Assembly: GCA_963837265.1 (NCBI GenBank)
Contig: CAWIMQ010000001.1
Location: 434,001-498,000 of the forward strand
Length of the DNA stretch: 64,000 nt
Source: DATBLE01 sp963837265
Lineage (GTDB): Bacteria > Actinomycetota > Thermoleophilia > Gaiellales > Gaiellaceae
Direction of reading: 5' to 3'
This document shows, one piece after another, positions 8,543 through 17,438 of this stretch. The position numbers and the translations under genes were made by a program. Position 1 is the stretch's first letter, and each line of letters opens with the position of its first letter. The notes beneath the pieces were generated by a model. It had not been told where the DNA came from and did no database searches. It was given only the letters and a program-made list of their open reading frames with translations.

Positions 8543-10836
8543 AGCTGGCCCCGCACGTGATCGACGACCGGGCGCACGTGCGTGAGCGCCTGCTCGTCCT
8601 CGACGAGGATCGCGGCGAACGCCTTCTTGCACCACGCTTCGGCCGCCTCGTCCCCGTCCGGGCCCAGCAGCGTCCGGATGAGCTGCTCGGCCGTGTCAAG
8701 CCTGCCCCAGAGGTAGTCGTTCTCGCGGTCGGCCCGGTGGAAGAAGGCGCCGAAGTGGTAGAGGGCGGTGCCCCGAACCTTGTGCCCGGCCTCGGGCGGG
8801 CGCAGTAGCCGCGCGTCCTGCGGGCTCAGCCGGGTCACCTCGATCCGGTCCCGCTCGCCCACCTCGCTCAGGGCCTGGATCGGGTAGAGGAGGACGTCCC
8901 AGAACGAGAAGCCGAAGTAGCGGACGAGCAGGTCGCGTCGCCGTTCCGTGTCCCAGCCCTGCGACAGCGCGTAGAGGTCGCGGTACAGCGCCGGCGTGAA
9001 GCCGGAGAGCTTGGGCTCGAGCGAGTCGCGGAGCATGGTCGCGAGCCGGTCGAGAGCGGCCCTGTTCTCCGCGGTGAAGCGGGCTCCGTCGAGCCCGTGC
9101 CGGGCCAGGAAGGCGGCGAGCCGGTCGGCCTCGAAGCAGGTCCTGATCGCATCGGCGAGCTCCTGGTCGAACTCGTTCCCCGACATCGCCCTGCCCAGCG
9201 TCTCGATCGCCTGGTAGAGCCGGGCCTTGCCGGCGTCGAGGTCGGCGCGACCCGGGTAGCCGGGCTGCCCGGCGAGCCGGTACCAGCCGCTCATCCCCGC
9301 GATCACGAACCGGAGCCGGCGCTCTCCGTAGCCGAGGTCGAAGCTCCGCAGGAACTCGATCTGCTGCTTCGACGGCTCGGCGAGGCGCTCGAAGAGCCCG
9401 ACCTCCTCCGCCCAGCAGCGGATGACCGTGCGGACGAGCATCGCGTGGTTCGAGTCGGCCGGGAAGTCGCAGACGTTGCAGGCCGCCTCGGCGTAGCGGT
9501 CGACGACTCCGCTGATCTTCAGCCTGATGTACGTCGCGTAGCTGAAGCCGGCGTTCTTCACCGCGGCGTCGTGGAGCTTCTTCCCCCACTCGTCGAGCAG
9601 CGGGCTCTCGGGGTCAGGCGGCGTCGCGAGCTCCTGCCCGATCGCCTCCTCGACCAGCGAGCCGATCCGGTCGAAGCTCGTCTCGACGATGTCGCGGACC
9701 CGCTGGACGCGCTCGTTGAGGAACTCCACTCCGAGCAGGTCGTCGAGGATGGGCTCTCCCCGGGGAATGCCGCTGACCGCGCCGAGCAGGGCGGCGACGG
9801 TGTTGGGCGCCGGGTGCGCGGCCGCCGGCTTCGCCCCGCCGGGGGCCGGCTCCAGGTAGAGCAGGCGCCGGTCGACCTCGAGGTCGGCGGGGCGCTGCCG
9901 GATCGCGTCGATCGCGTAGCCGAACGGCTTGTTGTCGAGCACTCCCCCGTCCACGAACCAGGTGTCGCGGGGGCGGGCGCCGGCGAGCTGGTAGATGCGG
10001 AAGAGCCGTCCTTCCAGGCGCGACAGGTCGGCGTCCCGGTCCTTCAGGTACGCCGCGAAGCCCGCGAAGCTGACGGGCGGGAAGACACCGGGGAAGCAGG
10101 AGGTGGTCCGGGCGGCGAAGGCGAGCTCGCCGTTCGCCTCCCGGGACAGGTCGTCGCGCGCCCGGCCGCCTCCGCTCGCGTAGCGGAACGTCAGCACGTG
10201 CCGGTGCCTGGTGTCGTGCACGAGCGCGGGCCGGTAGATCGGGATCTGACGGTCGTAGCCGTAGAAGTCGGTGACGGTGACGAAGAGCTCGAGGAGGTGG
10301 TCGCCGGGCATCAGCGTCGTCAGGGCGGGTGGGGTCGAGCCGCTCTCGTCCATCCCCGCCAGCGCGTCGTACAGCCATTGCGACATGCCGTCGCCGCGCA
10401 GAGGCGACTGGCGCAGCACGCGCGACGCCACCCAGGCGACCCGGAGCGGCTTCGGCAGCCGCCGGGGCGCGTTCAGCAGCTGGTCGATGTCGCCACGCTC
10501 GAACCAGAGGTCGCGGAGCGAGTCGAGGGACCGGTTGTGCGCGAGCGCCTTCGCCAGGTAGACGCCGTTGATGCCGCCGGCGGACGTCCCCGCGATCACG
10601 TCGACGACCACCCGCGTCCTCACCTTCTCCGGGTGGCGATCGGCGAGGTCGCGCAGGAGATCACGGTAGACCTCCTCGCTCGCCGAGCCCTGCCCGCCCG
10701 GATGCGAGGGCTCGAGCATGGTCGAGCCCTTCACGAGGCGGTGGATCTCCTTCGTGATCCCGTGCATGTAGATCGCCAGCGACGAGCCCCCGTAGCAGAC
10801 GAGCGCGAGCCGGAGCTCCTTCACGTCACCGGGCAT
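8539..10836 (-). CDS. Patatin-like phospholipase with C-terminal extension
   Basis: 765 residues. The N-terminal patatin domain has a glycine-rich oxyanion segment (CYGGSSLAIYMHG, 14-26), nucleophile elbow GTSAG (83-87, Ser85) and the partner Asp in FVDGGVLDNKPFG (about 294), forming the Ser-Asp dyad. About 400 further residues follow, as in the actinobacterial patatin-like proteins with a DUF3376-type tail. Expected activity is acyl-ester hydrolysis of membrane lipids. It is the last gene of a compact operon with the STAND NTPase (3 bp gap), SIR2-like and membrane proteins, so it may be the lipid-attacking effector of that system. No signal peptide; cytoplasmic. Confidence 0.85.
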   Translation of the reverse strand: MPGDVKELRLALVCYGGSSLAIYMHGITKEIHRLVKGSTMLEPSHPGGQGSASEEVYRDLLRDLADRHPEKVRTRVVVDVIAGTSAGGINGVYLAKALAHNRSLDSLRDLWFERGDIDQLLNAPRRLPKPLRVAWVASRVLRQSPLRGDGMSQWLYDALAGMDESGSTPPALTTLMPGDHLLELFVTVTDFYGYDRQIPIYRPALVHDTRHRHVLTFRYASGGGRARDDLSREANGELAFAARTTSCFPGVFPPVSFAGFAAYLKDRDADLSRLEGRLFRIYQLAGARPRDTWFVDGGVLDNKPFGYAIDAIRQRPADLEVDRRLLYLEPAPGGAKPAAAHPAPNTVAALLGAVSGIPRGEPILDDLLGVEFLNERVQRVRDIVETSFDRIGSLVEEAIGQELATPPDPESPLLDEWGKKLHDAAVKNAGFSYATYIRLKISGVVDRYAEAACNVCDFPADSNHAMLVRTVIRCWAEEVGLFERLAEPSKQQIEFLRSFDLGYGERRLRFVIAGMSGWYRLAGQPGYPGRADLDAGKARLYQAIETLGRAMSGNEFDQELADAIRTCFEADRLAAFLARHGLDGARFTAENRAALDRLATMLRDSLEPKLSGFTPALYRDLYALSQGWDTERRRDLLVRYFGFSFWDVLLYPIQALSEVGERDRIEVTRLSPQDARLLRPPEAGHKVRGTALYHFGAFFHRADRENDYLWGRLDTAEQLIRTLLGPDGDEAAEAWCKKAFAAILVEDEQALTHVRPVVDHVRGQL

Positions 10837-10839
10837 CCG

Positions 10840-13314
10840 CTAGCCCCCCGCGATCGTCGACCACACCGCCGCGTCCTGCTTCTGGCTCCGCCGGTCGTAC
10901 GGCGCGGGCGCGTCGCCGACCGCGACGACGTCGCTGCCGGCCGAGGCGACGGACTGCATCGAGTAGTTCCCGCTGCCGCCGAACGAGGGGCCGCTGACCG
11001 GGGTCCAGACCTCGCCGTCGAGCGACGTCCAGACGGCGGCGGTCGACGGCCCCGCCGGCCCGCTCGGATGGTCTCCGCCGACGGCGACGAACCCGAAGGG
11101 CACGGTGGCCACGCTCCTCATCTGCTGCCCCCTCCCTCCACTCGCGCCTCCGCTCCGCTGCTCGAAGACTGGGCTCTTCACCCGCCGCCAGCTGCCACCC
11201 TCGTCCGTCGAGAGCCACACGGCCGCCTCGTTCAGGTTGCCCTTCGGATTGCCGCGCCGCCCGACCGCAACCAGGACCGAGCCCGACGAGACGACATCGT
11301 ACAACTCGAGCGTTGCGCCCGCCTGCACCAGGGCCGCGCTCCTGATCCGCCTCCAGCGCGAGCCGTCGGCCGAGGTCCAGACGGCGCCGGCGGCTCGATC
11401 GCGGCCGACGGCGACGAGCAGGCCGGAAGGGGTCTCGGTGACGGCGTTCATGACCTGGTCGAGGTCCTGGCCGTTGCCGAGCGTGCCCCTGCCGTTCGCG
11501 ACGCGGGACCAGCGAATGCCGTCGCGAGAGGTCCAGACGGCGGCGTCGAGGTGAGCCTCGGCATCGCTCCGGTCGTAGCCGACCCCCACGAACCCGCCTC
11601 CGCTGCGCGCGACGACGCCCCTCATCGTCTGGCCGTGATGCCCGCCCCCGCGCACGCCGTCGCCGCACTCGGCCGTACAGGTGCGCACCCAGCGCCGCCC
11701 GACGAGGGTCCAGACCGCCGCGTCCTGCGACGAGCTGCCGGGCCTGACCGCCGGGCCCGCGGTGCCGACCGCGACGACCGTCTTCCCGTCGGACGCGGCG
11801 GCGTTGAGCACGCCCGGCCGGTCGGCCGGGCCGGCCCGCGTCCAGCGTCCGCCGCGGAGCTCCCAGATCGCCTCGCGCGCCAGGCCGCCCTTGCGGTCGA
11901 AGCCGACGCCGACCGCCCGGTCGTTCCCTCCGAGCCACGTGACGCCGTGCATCGCCTGGTCGGCCTGTCCCCCAAGGGCACCGCCCGGCTGGGTGCGGTA
12001 TCGCTGCAGATTCTGGACGAGAGCCAGCTGGTCCTGTAGCGCCTTCGTCGCCGAGCTGGAGCCGCGCGTCGCCCAGAGGAGGCTCACGACCGCCGCCGCG
12101 ATCAGCGGCAGGGAAAGGGCGGCCGCGCCGAGGCGGCGCCGCCTCCGAGCCGCGGCCGCGGCGAAGTAGCGCGCGTTCGAGACCTGGATCGGGTCGATCA
12201 GGCGGTCGTGCGTCAGCTCGTACCAGCGCGCGCCCGCCCGCCACTCGGCGCGGACCAGGCGGCAGCGCTCGAGGGCGTCGACGGCGTCGTTCGGTAGTTC
12301 GCCGGTCGAGTCGGCCGCCCGGTAGACGGTCCCCCGCGTCCCACCGGCGGTGATCAGCATCTCCGCGATCCACCGCCTGACGGTCGACTCGCGGACGCCC
12401 GACGAGGAGACGGCGCTGCGCACGGCGTCGTCGTAGAGCTGCGCCAGAACGTCGTCGACGTCGCCGAATGCGCGCAGGTGCTGCTGCGTGATCTCGGTCA
12501 CGTCCGGCGGGAGCCCTTCCCACAGGCGCTGGCACACCACCTGCAGGTGAACCGGCTCGACGAACTCGCCCGGCACCTTCACGCTCGTGCGGTCGCCGCG
12601 GTCGACCCGGAAGGTGAGCAGGTCGTCGACGAGCTTCTCGGCCACGCCCGGGGCGAAGGAGCGCGCGGTCGGCTCGAGCGGCTCCGTGATCGCCCCGAGC
12701 GCGGCGGCGCGGCCGAGCCGGTCGAGCCGGTAGCGGTACCTGAACCCCTCCGGAAGCACGCCGGCGTATGCCTCGAGCTGGGCGAGGTAGTCCTCTCTGA
12801 TCGCGAGCACGATGCGCAGCAGCGGGTCGTCGTCGAGCGCCTTCACGAGCTGGCGGAGGAACGGCTCCCGCTCCGGCCAGCGTTCCGGATGCGCCGTGAA
12901 CAGCTCCTCGAACTGGTCGATGACGACCGCGCGCGGATCGGGGAAGCCGTCGGCGTCGAGCCTGTGCTCCTGCCCGGCGAGGTGGTCCCCGACGGTCAGC
13001 TCGGGCGTGACCTTCACCCAGCTCGAGAGCACGCCGAAGGCGTAGACGTTGCCGGCCTCTGGAACGGGTGCCTGGTCGACCACGAGCGGACGGATCCGGG
13101 CGACGGGCAGGACGTCGAAGCCCTCCTGCTCGAGGGCGGGGATGAGCCCGGCGTTCAGGAGCGAGGTCTTGCCCGCTCCCGAGGGCGCGTAGAGGACGAC
13201 GAGCCGGGAAGAGACGACCAGCGAGACGAGCTCGCCCGTCTCGCGGTCGCGTCCCTTGAACGACGGCGTCTCCTCGCGCTCGAAGGGCCGCGGCCCGACA
13301 TAGGGGCTCGTCAC
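10840..13314 (-). CDS. Membrane-anchored STAND NTPase with Asp-box repeat sensor domain
   Basis: 824 residues. The N-terminal STAND-type NTPase (about 1-390) opens with YVGPRPFE, has Walker A APSGAGKTS (43-51) and Walker B AVVIDQFEELF (about 130-140). A basic run is followed by one membrane helix (about 396-416). The C-terminal part (about 430-824) is built of repeats containing AVWT..DG..W.RV. Four are Asp-box-like (SRDGIRW, SADGSRW, STDEGGSW, SLDGEVW, near residues 591, 645, 702, 763), as in sialidase/BNR propellers. The positive-inside rule puts the propeller outside the membrane and the NTPase inside, which suggests a transmembrane sensor-switch. GTG start; it sits between the SIR2-like and patatin genes. 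Confidence 0.85.
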   Translation of the reverse strand: MTSPYVGPRPFEREETPSFKGRDRETGELVSLVVSSRLVVLYAPSGAGKTSLLNAGLIPALEQEGFDVLPVARIRPLVVDQAPVPEAGNVYAFGVLSSWVKVTPELTVGDHLAGQEHRLDADGFPDPRAVVIDQFEELFTAHPERWPEREPFLRQLVKALDDDPLLRIVLAIREDYLAQLEAYAGVLPEGFRYRYRLDRLGRAAALGAITEPLEPTARSFAPGVAEKLVDDLLTFRVDRGDRTSVKVPGEFVEPVHLQVVCQRLWEGLPPDVTEITQQHLRAFGDVDDVLAQLYDDAVRSAVSSSGVRESTVRRWIAEMLITAGGTRGTVYRAADSTGELPNDAVDALERCRLVRAEWRAGARWYELTHDRLIDPIQVSNARYFAAAAARRRRRLGAAALSLPLIAAAVVSLLWATRGSSSATKALQDQLALVQNLQRYRTQPGGALGGQADQAMHGVTWLGGNDRAVGVGFDRKGGLAREAIWELRGGRWTRAGPADRPGVLNAAASDGKTVVAVGTAGPAVRPGSSSQDAAVWTLVGRRWVRTCTAECGDGVRGGGHHGQTMRGVVARSGGGFVGVGYDRSDAEAHLDAAVWTSRDGIRWSRVANGRGTLGNGQDLDQVMNAVTETPSGLLVAVGRDRAAGAVWTSADGSRWRRIRSAALVQAGATLELYDVVSSGSVLVAVGRRGNPKGNLNEAAVWLSTDEGGSWRRVKSPVFEQRSGGASGGRGQQMRSVATVPFGFVAVGGDHPSGPAGPSTAAVWTSLDGEVWTPVSGPSFGGSGNYSMQSVASAGSDVVAVGDAPAPYDRRSQKQDAAVWSTIAGG

Positions 13315-13336
13315 CGGGCCGGGCGCCCCGGCCGTG

Positions 13337-14203
13337 CTAGCCGCGACGGCCGTACGTCTCCCAGCGCTCGTGCAGCTCGGCCATGAACTCCTGCGCCGTC
13401 CCCCAGTACACCCTGAGGCTCATCGCGCTGAAGTACTTGTCGAGGTAGTCCTGCGCCTGCTCGCTCGGCTTCAGCTGGACGGTGATGCTCAGCCTGCGCA
13501 GGCTCTGCTCGGCCGCCATCACCAGCCCCCGGTGGATCACCCGGAAGTCCCAGTCCGCGAGCGCGTAGCCGACGAACAGGAGCGACGTGCCCGCCAGCGC
13601 GCGCTTGATCTGGTGCGGCAGGAGCCCGTCGTCGCGGGAGACGCTGACCAGGAAGTCGAGGTAGTCGTCCTCGCTGAGGACGAGCGACTCGGGCAGGTCG
13701 AGACACCCGTGCAGGTGGAAGACGACCGGGTTGTCCGGCGTCGGCTCGGTCAGCGGATCGAGGACGGTGGGCTCGGCGGCGAGCGCAGGGCTCCGGTTCC
13801 ACCGGCAGATCTCCCGCTTCGGCTCCCTGTTCCGCGCCCGCAGCGCCTGGGACATGAAGTCGTCGTAGTTCGTGGTCAGGTAGAGCGACAGGGGCAGGTC
13901 GGCGAGGACGGCGTGCGGCTCGCCCGCGGCGGCGAAGTCGGGCGGGCCGAGCCACTGGAAGTCGGACGCGATCCGCTCCTTCGCGAACATCGCGTCGTCC
14001 TGACGCACCGCCATGAACTGCGCGACGCGGGGCAGGTCGTGCGCGTCCTCCAGCGGAAAGCCGAACTCCTGGGCCCATCCTTCCGCAACCGTCCTTCCGG
14101 TCGGCAACGTGCCCGCGCACGCTCCCGCGCCGAGAAAGGGGGTGCACTTCCCCTTCTCCACCCGGCCGAGCAGCAGGTCCCAGTCCTCGTCCCTCAGACC
14201 CAC
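13337..14203 (-). CDS. SIR2-like domain protein (possible NADase)
   Basis: 288 residues. NAD-binding signatures of the SIR2 fold are present: PFLGAGACAG (about 20-29), TTNYDDF (about 109-115) and HLHGCLD (about 162-168, the catalytic His position), followed by GYALADWDFR. SIR2-like proteins of this type in prokaryotes commonly cleave NAD+ in immune systems rather than deacetylate proteins. The zinc-ribbon cysteines of classical sirtuins are absent. GTG start, one base after the stop of the membrane-protein gene; the STAND NTPase starts 22 bp downstream of its stop. Cytoplasmic. The enzymatic role is inferred from fold and context. Confidence 0.85.
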   Translation of the reverse strand: MGLRDEDWDLLLGRVEKGKCTPFLGAGACAGTLPTGRTVAEGWAQEFGFPLEDAHDLPRVAQFMAVRQDDAMFAKERIASDFQWLGPPDFAAAGEPHAVLADLPLSLYLTTNYDDFMSQALRARNREPKREICRWNRSPALAAEPTVLDPLTEPTPDNPVVFHLHGCLDLPESLVLSEDDYLDFLVSVSRDDGLLPHQIKRALAGTSLLFVGYALADWDFRVIHRGLVMAAEQSLRRLSITVQLKPSEQAQDYLDKYFSAMSLRVYWGTAQEFMAELHERWETYGRRG

Positions 14204-14204
14204 G

Positions 14205-14798
14205 TCAGTGACCTTCCGGTTTCTCTCCCTCGTGCCCGGATTCGACGTGGTCGGCGCCTTTCGGGCTCTCGGCGAAGAGGTTCGCCGCGACCTGGCGCAG
14301 CTTCTCCAGCGCCTGCTCGGAGAAGAGGCCGACGAGCACGGACACGGCGGCGAAGCCGAACGGGCTCGTGCTGTCGGTGGAGGTCGACGGGGAGAAGAGC
14401 CCGGCGCGGAGGATGAGGTAGAAGGTCGTCCCGGCGAGCGCCCCGACCACGGGGAGCATCAGGTTGAACGGGATCCAGCTCCAGTAGAGACGGCGGTTGC
14501 CGACGTACCAGGTGAACGACCTGATCGTGTGCACGAGGCCGCCGAGAGCGCCGGCGAGGGCGACGACGCCGAAGAACAGCTGGTCGCGCGTGAACGCGTG
14601 CCGCCAGCCGAAATAGCTGACCGGCTGCGGGGCGGAGGCGGTGGGCTCCCCCGAGCCGTTCGGCCAGAAGGCCCAGAGCGTGTAGAGGACGACGGCGGCG
14701 GCCAGGACGGCGAAGACCGCCAGGAGCGCGACCCACTGGCGGGCGACGAGGCCCTGGTCCCCGCCGCTCGGCCCGCCGTCCCGGACCTGGGGAGTCAC
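14205..14798 (-). CDS. Small multipass membrane protein of the SIR2/STAND operon
   Basis: 197 residues from GTG 14798, which has GGGGAGG eight bases upstream. A further GTG at 14861 would add only an Arg-rich stretch. There are four hydrophobic segments (about 20-43, 65-85, 100-125, 142-160; LLAVFAVLAAAVVLYTLWAF is the first) and a charged C-terminal tail of about 35 residues. The family is unknown. Position directly before the SIR2-like gene (1 bp gap) suggests a membrane partner or anchor for the system. Confidence 0.75.
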   Translation of the reverse strand: MTPQVRDGGPSGGDQGLVARQWVALLAVFAVLAAAVVLYTLWAFWPNGSGEPTASAPQPVSYFGWRHAFTRDQLFFGVVALAGALGGLVHTIRSFTWYVGNRRLYWSWIPFNLMLPVVGALAGTTFYLILRAGLFSPSTSTDSTSPFGFAAVSVLVGLFSEQALEKLRQVAANLFAESPKGADHVESGHEGEKPEGH

Positions 14799-14892
14799 GA
14801 CCGGCCTCCCCGGTCCGAGAGGGCGCGCGCCGACGCGCCGCGCGCTGCGCCGCGCCGGCACGGGGCCCCACCGCGGCTGTAGCCCCGCCGGA

Positions 14893-15618
14893 TCATGCGA
14901 CCGTCGCGAACGCGTGGACGTTCCGCAGGAGCTCGGCCATCTGGTCGGACGGCTCGAGGCCGAGCTGCTCGTGGAGGAGCCGTCGACAGAGGCGGTACTG
15001 GCGGACCGCCTCGGCCACGTTCCCGTCCGCGAGGTGGACGCGGACGACGGCGCGGTGGCTGCTCTCGCGAAGCGGCTCGCCTGCGACGGCGGCGAGGCCC
15101 AGCTCGAGGGCGGCGTCCAGGCGGCCGGCCTGGATGAGTCGCTCGCACAGGGTGTCGAGAGCCCGCAGGCGCAGCTGCCGGAAGCGCTCGCGCTCGAGGA
15201 CGATCCAGTCGTCGTACCAGTCGGGCAGCAGGTCGCCTCTCAACGGGGACAGCTCGAGCTCGAGGACGCCGTCGCTCGACCGGTCGAACGCGCGGTGCGC
15301 GAGAGCCTCGGCCTCGCGCAGGTCGACGACGACGTGCGGGTCGAGCGCGAGTCGCGGGCCGACGGACTGGACGAGACCGTGGCCCGAGCGGTGGAGCCGC
15401 CACAGCGCAGAGCGCAGGCTGGCGTAGGCGCGCTCCTGGGAGGAGTCGAGCCAGAGCGAGCCGGCCACGTACGGCCGCAGGAGGGGGCGATCGTGCAGCG
15501 CGACGAAGGCGAGCACGCGCTGGGCGCTCAGGGGCAGGGGAGTGAACCTGCCGGCGCAGACGAGGTCGAACCCGTCGAGCAGCTTCAGGGTAGGCCGATT
15601 CGCTGCAATCCCCCCCAC
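14893..15618 (-). CDS. SARP/BTAD-type transcriptional regulator
   Basis: 241 residues. An N-terminal OmpR-like winged helix (about 10-95; LPLSAQRVLAFVALHDRPLLR and a following ALWRLHR segment) is joined to a bacterial transcriptional activation domain of helical repeats (about 100-235; PLRESSHRAVVRVHLADG, EAVRQYRLCRRLLHEQLG). This is the AfsR/SARP architecture, without an extra NTPase domain. It lies 94 bp upstream of the membrane/SIR2/STAND/patatin operon on the same strand and is divergent from the caspase-like gene, so it is a good candidate regulator of either side. GTG start. Confidence 0.85.
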   Translation of the reverse strand: MGGIAANRPTLKLLDGFDLVCAGRFTPLPLSAQRVLAFVALHDRPLLRPYVAGSLWLDSSQERAYASLRSALWRLHRSGHGLVQSVGPRLALDPHVVVDLREAEALAHRAFDRSSDGVLELELSPLRGDLLPDWYDDWIVLERERFRQLRLRALDTLCERLIQAGRLDAALELGLAAVAGEPLRESSHRAVVRVHLADGNVAEAVRQYRLCRRLLHEQLGLEPSDQMAELLRNVHAFATVA

Positions 15619-15842
15619 GCAGCTGTCCCCCTGCTAGTTGGCTTGCTACCGAGCCCCGATAGTACGGGAAGGGGCGGCCGCCGCCAAATCCCCGTTCGAG
15701 TGATCCGGCGAGGCGTTCACGGTCCGGGCGGTGACGGCGTGGTGACGCCCGCGTGACAGCCGGCGCCTATCGTGGCCGTTCACTTCGTGCCGCACACGAG
15801 CGTCGGCGCCTCCCGAGGCCGCCCGCTCGGAAAGGAGGATCG
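15619..15842. promoter_or_regulatory. Divergent intergenic region between SARP regulator and caspase-like gene
   Basis: 224 bp without a gene, separating the leftward SARP/SIR2/STAND/patatin genes from the rightward caspase-like gene. It must hold promoters for both. A strong SD (AAAGGAGG) ends 6 bp before ATG 15843. No convincing operator was seen. Confidence 0.4.
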
Positions 15843-16556
15843 ATGACCGTCCCCGTCTGCGTCGGCGTGGAATGGATCAACACGTTCCATCCGGGCGCCT
15901 GCAACCAGAACAACCTCAGCTACCGCGATGACCATGCCGAGGGCTTCTACGACCACATGGGCAGCCACGGGCATTTCAAGATCTTCCACTGGGGGAACGA
16001 CAACGCCTGGGAGACCGATATTCGCGATCCGGCTTTCGGCGGCGATTCGGTCCACTGGAGCGAGGACGTCGACTTCTTCTACTACTCGGATCACGGCGGT
16101 AACTGGTCGAACACCATGCACATCGCATTTGCGGTGGCACATACGAACTGCCTTGCGTCTTCGAACACCTGGAAGCTCGGCTCGCGGATGATGAAATGGC
16201 TCGTGCTGGACTGCTGCCAGGCGGTCCTGAACACGAGCGCGAGCCATATCTGCGCCGTGTGGTTCCCGCCGATGCGCGGCGTGCACATGATCTTCGGGTT
16301 CATCATGGACGGCCACGACAGCTGGTGGAACGCCGGTCTCGGCCGCGACTTCGGCGACGACGCGGGCACCGGCCATGCGCTGTCCAACGCCTGGCTCGAC
16401 CGGGCCTATTCGTGGTGGCTCGACGACAACCCGATCGCGATCGCCGCCGGGGCGACGCAGAGCGAGGCGATCGCCCGCCGCGAGTCGGAGTCGGTCAACT
16501 GGCTCGGCTGGCCCGTCTCGGCCACCAACTGGCTGGCCTGGAAGTACAGGACCTGA
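15843..16556 (+). CDS. Caspase-like (DUF6345-type) predicted cysteine protease
   Basis: 237 residues. FFYYSDHGG puts a His at residue 84 at the end of a hydrophobic strand, and WLVLDCCQ puts Cys124/Cys125 at the end of the next, about 40 residues on. This His-Gly ... Asp-x-Cys layout is that of caspase-clan peptidases (metacaspase, gingipain, CHAT). I recognise the whole as resembling DUF6345 proteins; activity is predicted, not shown. There is no signal peptide. ATG 15843 has an AAAGGAGG SD. It is followed 11 bp later by an unknown gene with a strong SD. Together with the nearby SIR2, STAND and patatin genes it fits a programmed-response locus. Confidence 0.75.
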   Translation: MTVPVCVGVEWINTFHPGACNQNNLSYRDDHAEGFYDHMGSHGHFKIFHWGNDNAWETDIRDPAFGGDSVHWSEDVDFFYYSDHGGNWSNTMHIAFAVAHTNCLASSNTWKLGSRMMKWLVLDCCQAVLNTSASHICAVWFPPMRGVHMIFGFIMDGHDSWWNAGLGRDFGDDAGTGHALSNAWLDRAYSWWLDDNPIAIAAGATQSEAIARRESESVNWLGWPVSATNWLAWKYRT

Positions 16557-16567
16557 GGAGGTGTGAG

Positions 16568-17428
16568 ATGGCAGACGTGAGGTTCCTCCAGCGGCTCGAC
16601 GCCGCACCGAAGGTGAAGACGCAGATTCACGCCCTCGCCGCCCCCGGAGCGAGCGCGAAGGCGCTGCGCGACTTCGCGGAGCGCTTCGGAGTCGGCTCGA
16701 AGGAGGCGACCCAGGCACAGGACCCGGCCAAGTTCACCTACACCGCCGGCCAGCATCTGGTCACGCTGTACAGGGCCTCGGGAGCGATCCGCTACCAGGA
16801 TCAGACGCGCTGGCAGATCGACGACGGCAAGTCGAGCCTGAGGATGAGCGACGCCACCGCCGCGAAGCACGCGCTCGAGGTGATCACGAAGCACCGGCTC
16901 GCCCCGCCGAGCGAGTGCAAGCTGCTGAAGGTGAGCCGGCTCACCGTCGGCGAGGCGAACACCAAGACGAAGCGGGGCGGCGAGCGGGTGATCGACGTCG
17001 GCGTCTGCTTCCAGCGGACCGTCGGCGGCGTTCCGGTCGACGGGCCCGGCGGCAAGCTGATCGTCTACCTCGACCGCAGGGGCGAGCTGACCGGCTTCGA
17101 CCGGATCTGGCGGCCGATCAGCGCCGTCCGCGCCCAGGTGAAGGACCTCCGCGACCCGCAGGTCGCCGAGGAGGACCTGCTCACCTACTGGAAGGCGCAC
17201 GACGGCCGGATCGACGTGCGGGAGGTGCGCTTCGGCTACTTCGAGCTCGGCTTCCAGGACTCCCAGCGCGTCCTCCAGCCCGCGTACATCATGCGGATCA
17301 CGCTCGTCTCCCCGGACGAGCGGATCAGGATGAACTCGGCCCACGTCGTCCCCGCGGCGGCGAACGCGGTCGGGACGTTCATGCCTCCTCCGAAGAAGGT
17401 GATCCGGCAGCGGCCGCGCCGAGGCTAG
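16568..17428 (+). CDS. Unknown protein paired with the caspase-like gene
   Basis: 286 residues, soluble, no signal peptide and no motif I recognise. The C-terminal two thirds are rich in beta-strand patterns (VIDVGVCFQRTVGGVPVDGP, KLIVYLDRRGELTGFDRIWR, PAYIMRITLVS), reminiscent of peptidase-propeptide or PepSY-like domains, but this is weak. The ATG is preceded by GAGGAGG and lies 11 bp after the caspase-like gene, so they are one operon. A role as substrate, inhibitor or regulator of the protease is a guess from context. Confidence 0.7.
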   Translation: MADVRFLQRLDAAPKVKTQIHALAAPGASAKALRDFAERFGVGSKEATQAQDPAKFTYTAGQHLVTLYRASGAIRYQDQTRWQIDDGKSSLRMSDATAAKHALEVITKHRLAPPSECKLLKVSRLTVGEANTKTKRGGERVIDVGVCFQRTVGGVPVDGPGGKLIVYLDRRGELTGFDRIWRPISAVRAQVKDLRDPQVAEEDLLTYWKAHDGRIDVREVRFGYFELGFQDSQRVLQPAYIMRITLVSPDERIRMNSAHVVPAAANAVGTFMPPPKKVIRQRPRRG

Positions 17429-17438
17429 CGAGCCGTCG

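Noticed and set aside
9097..12039. 980-codon plus-strand open frame opposite the patatin and STAND genes
   Set aside because: Crosses two convincing minus-strand genes and has low-complexity composition (Arg, Val, Glu, Ala) without motifs.
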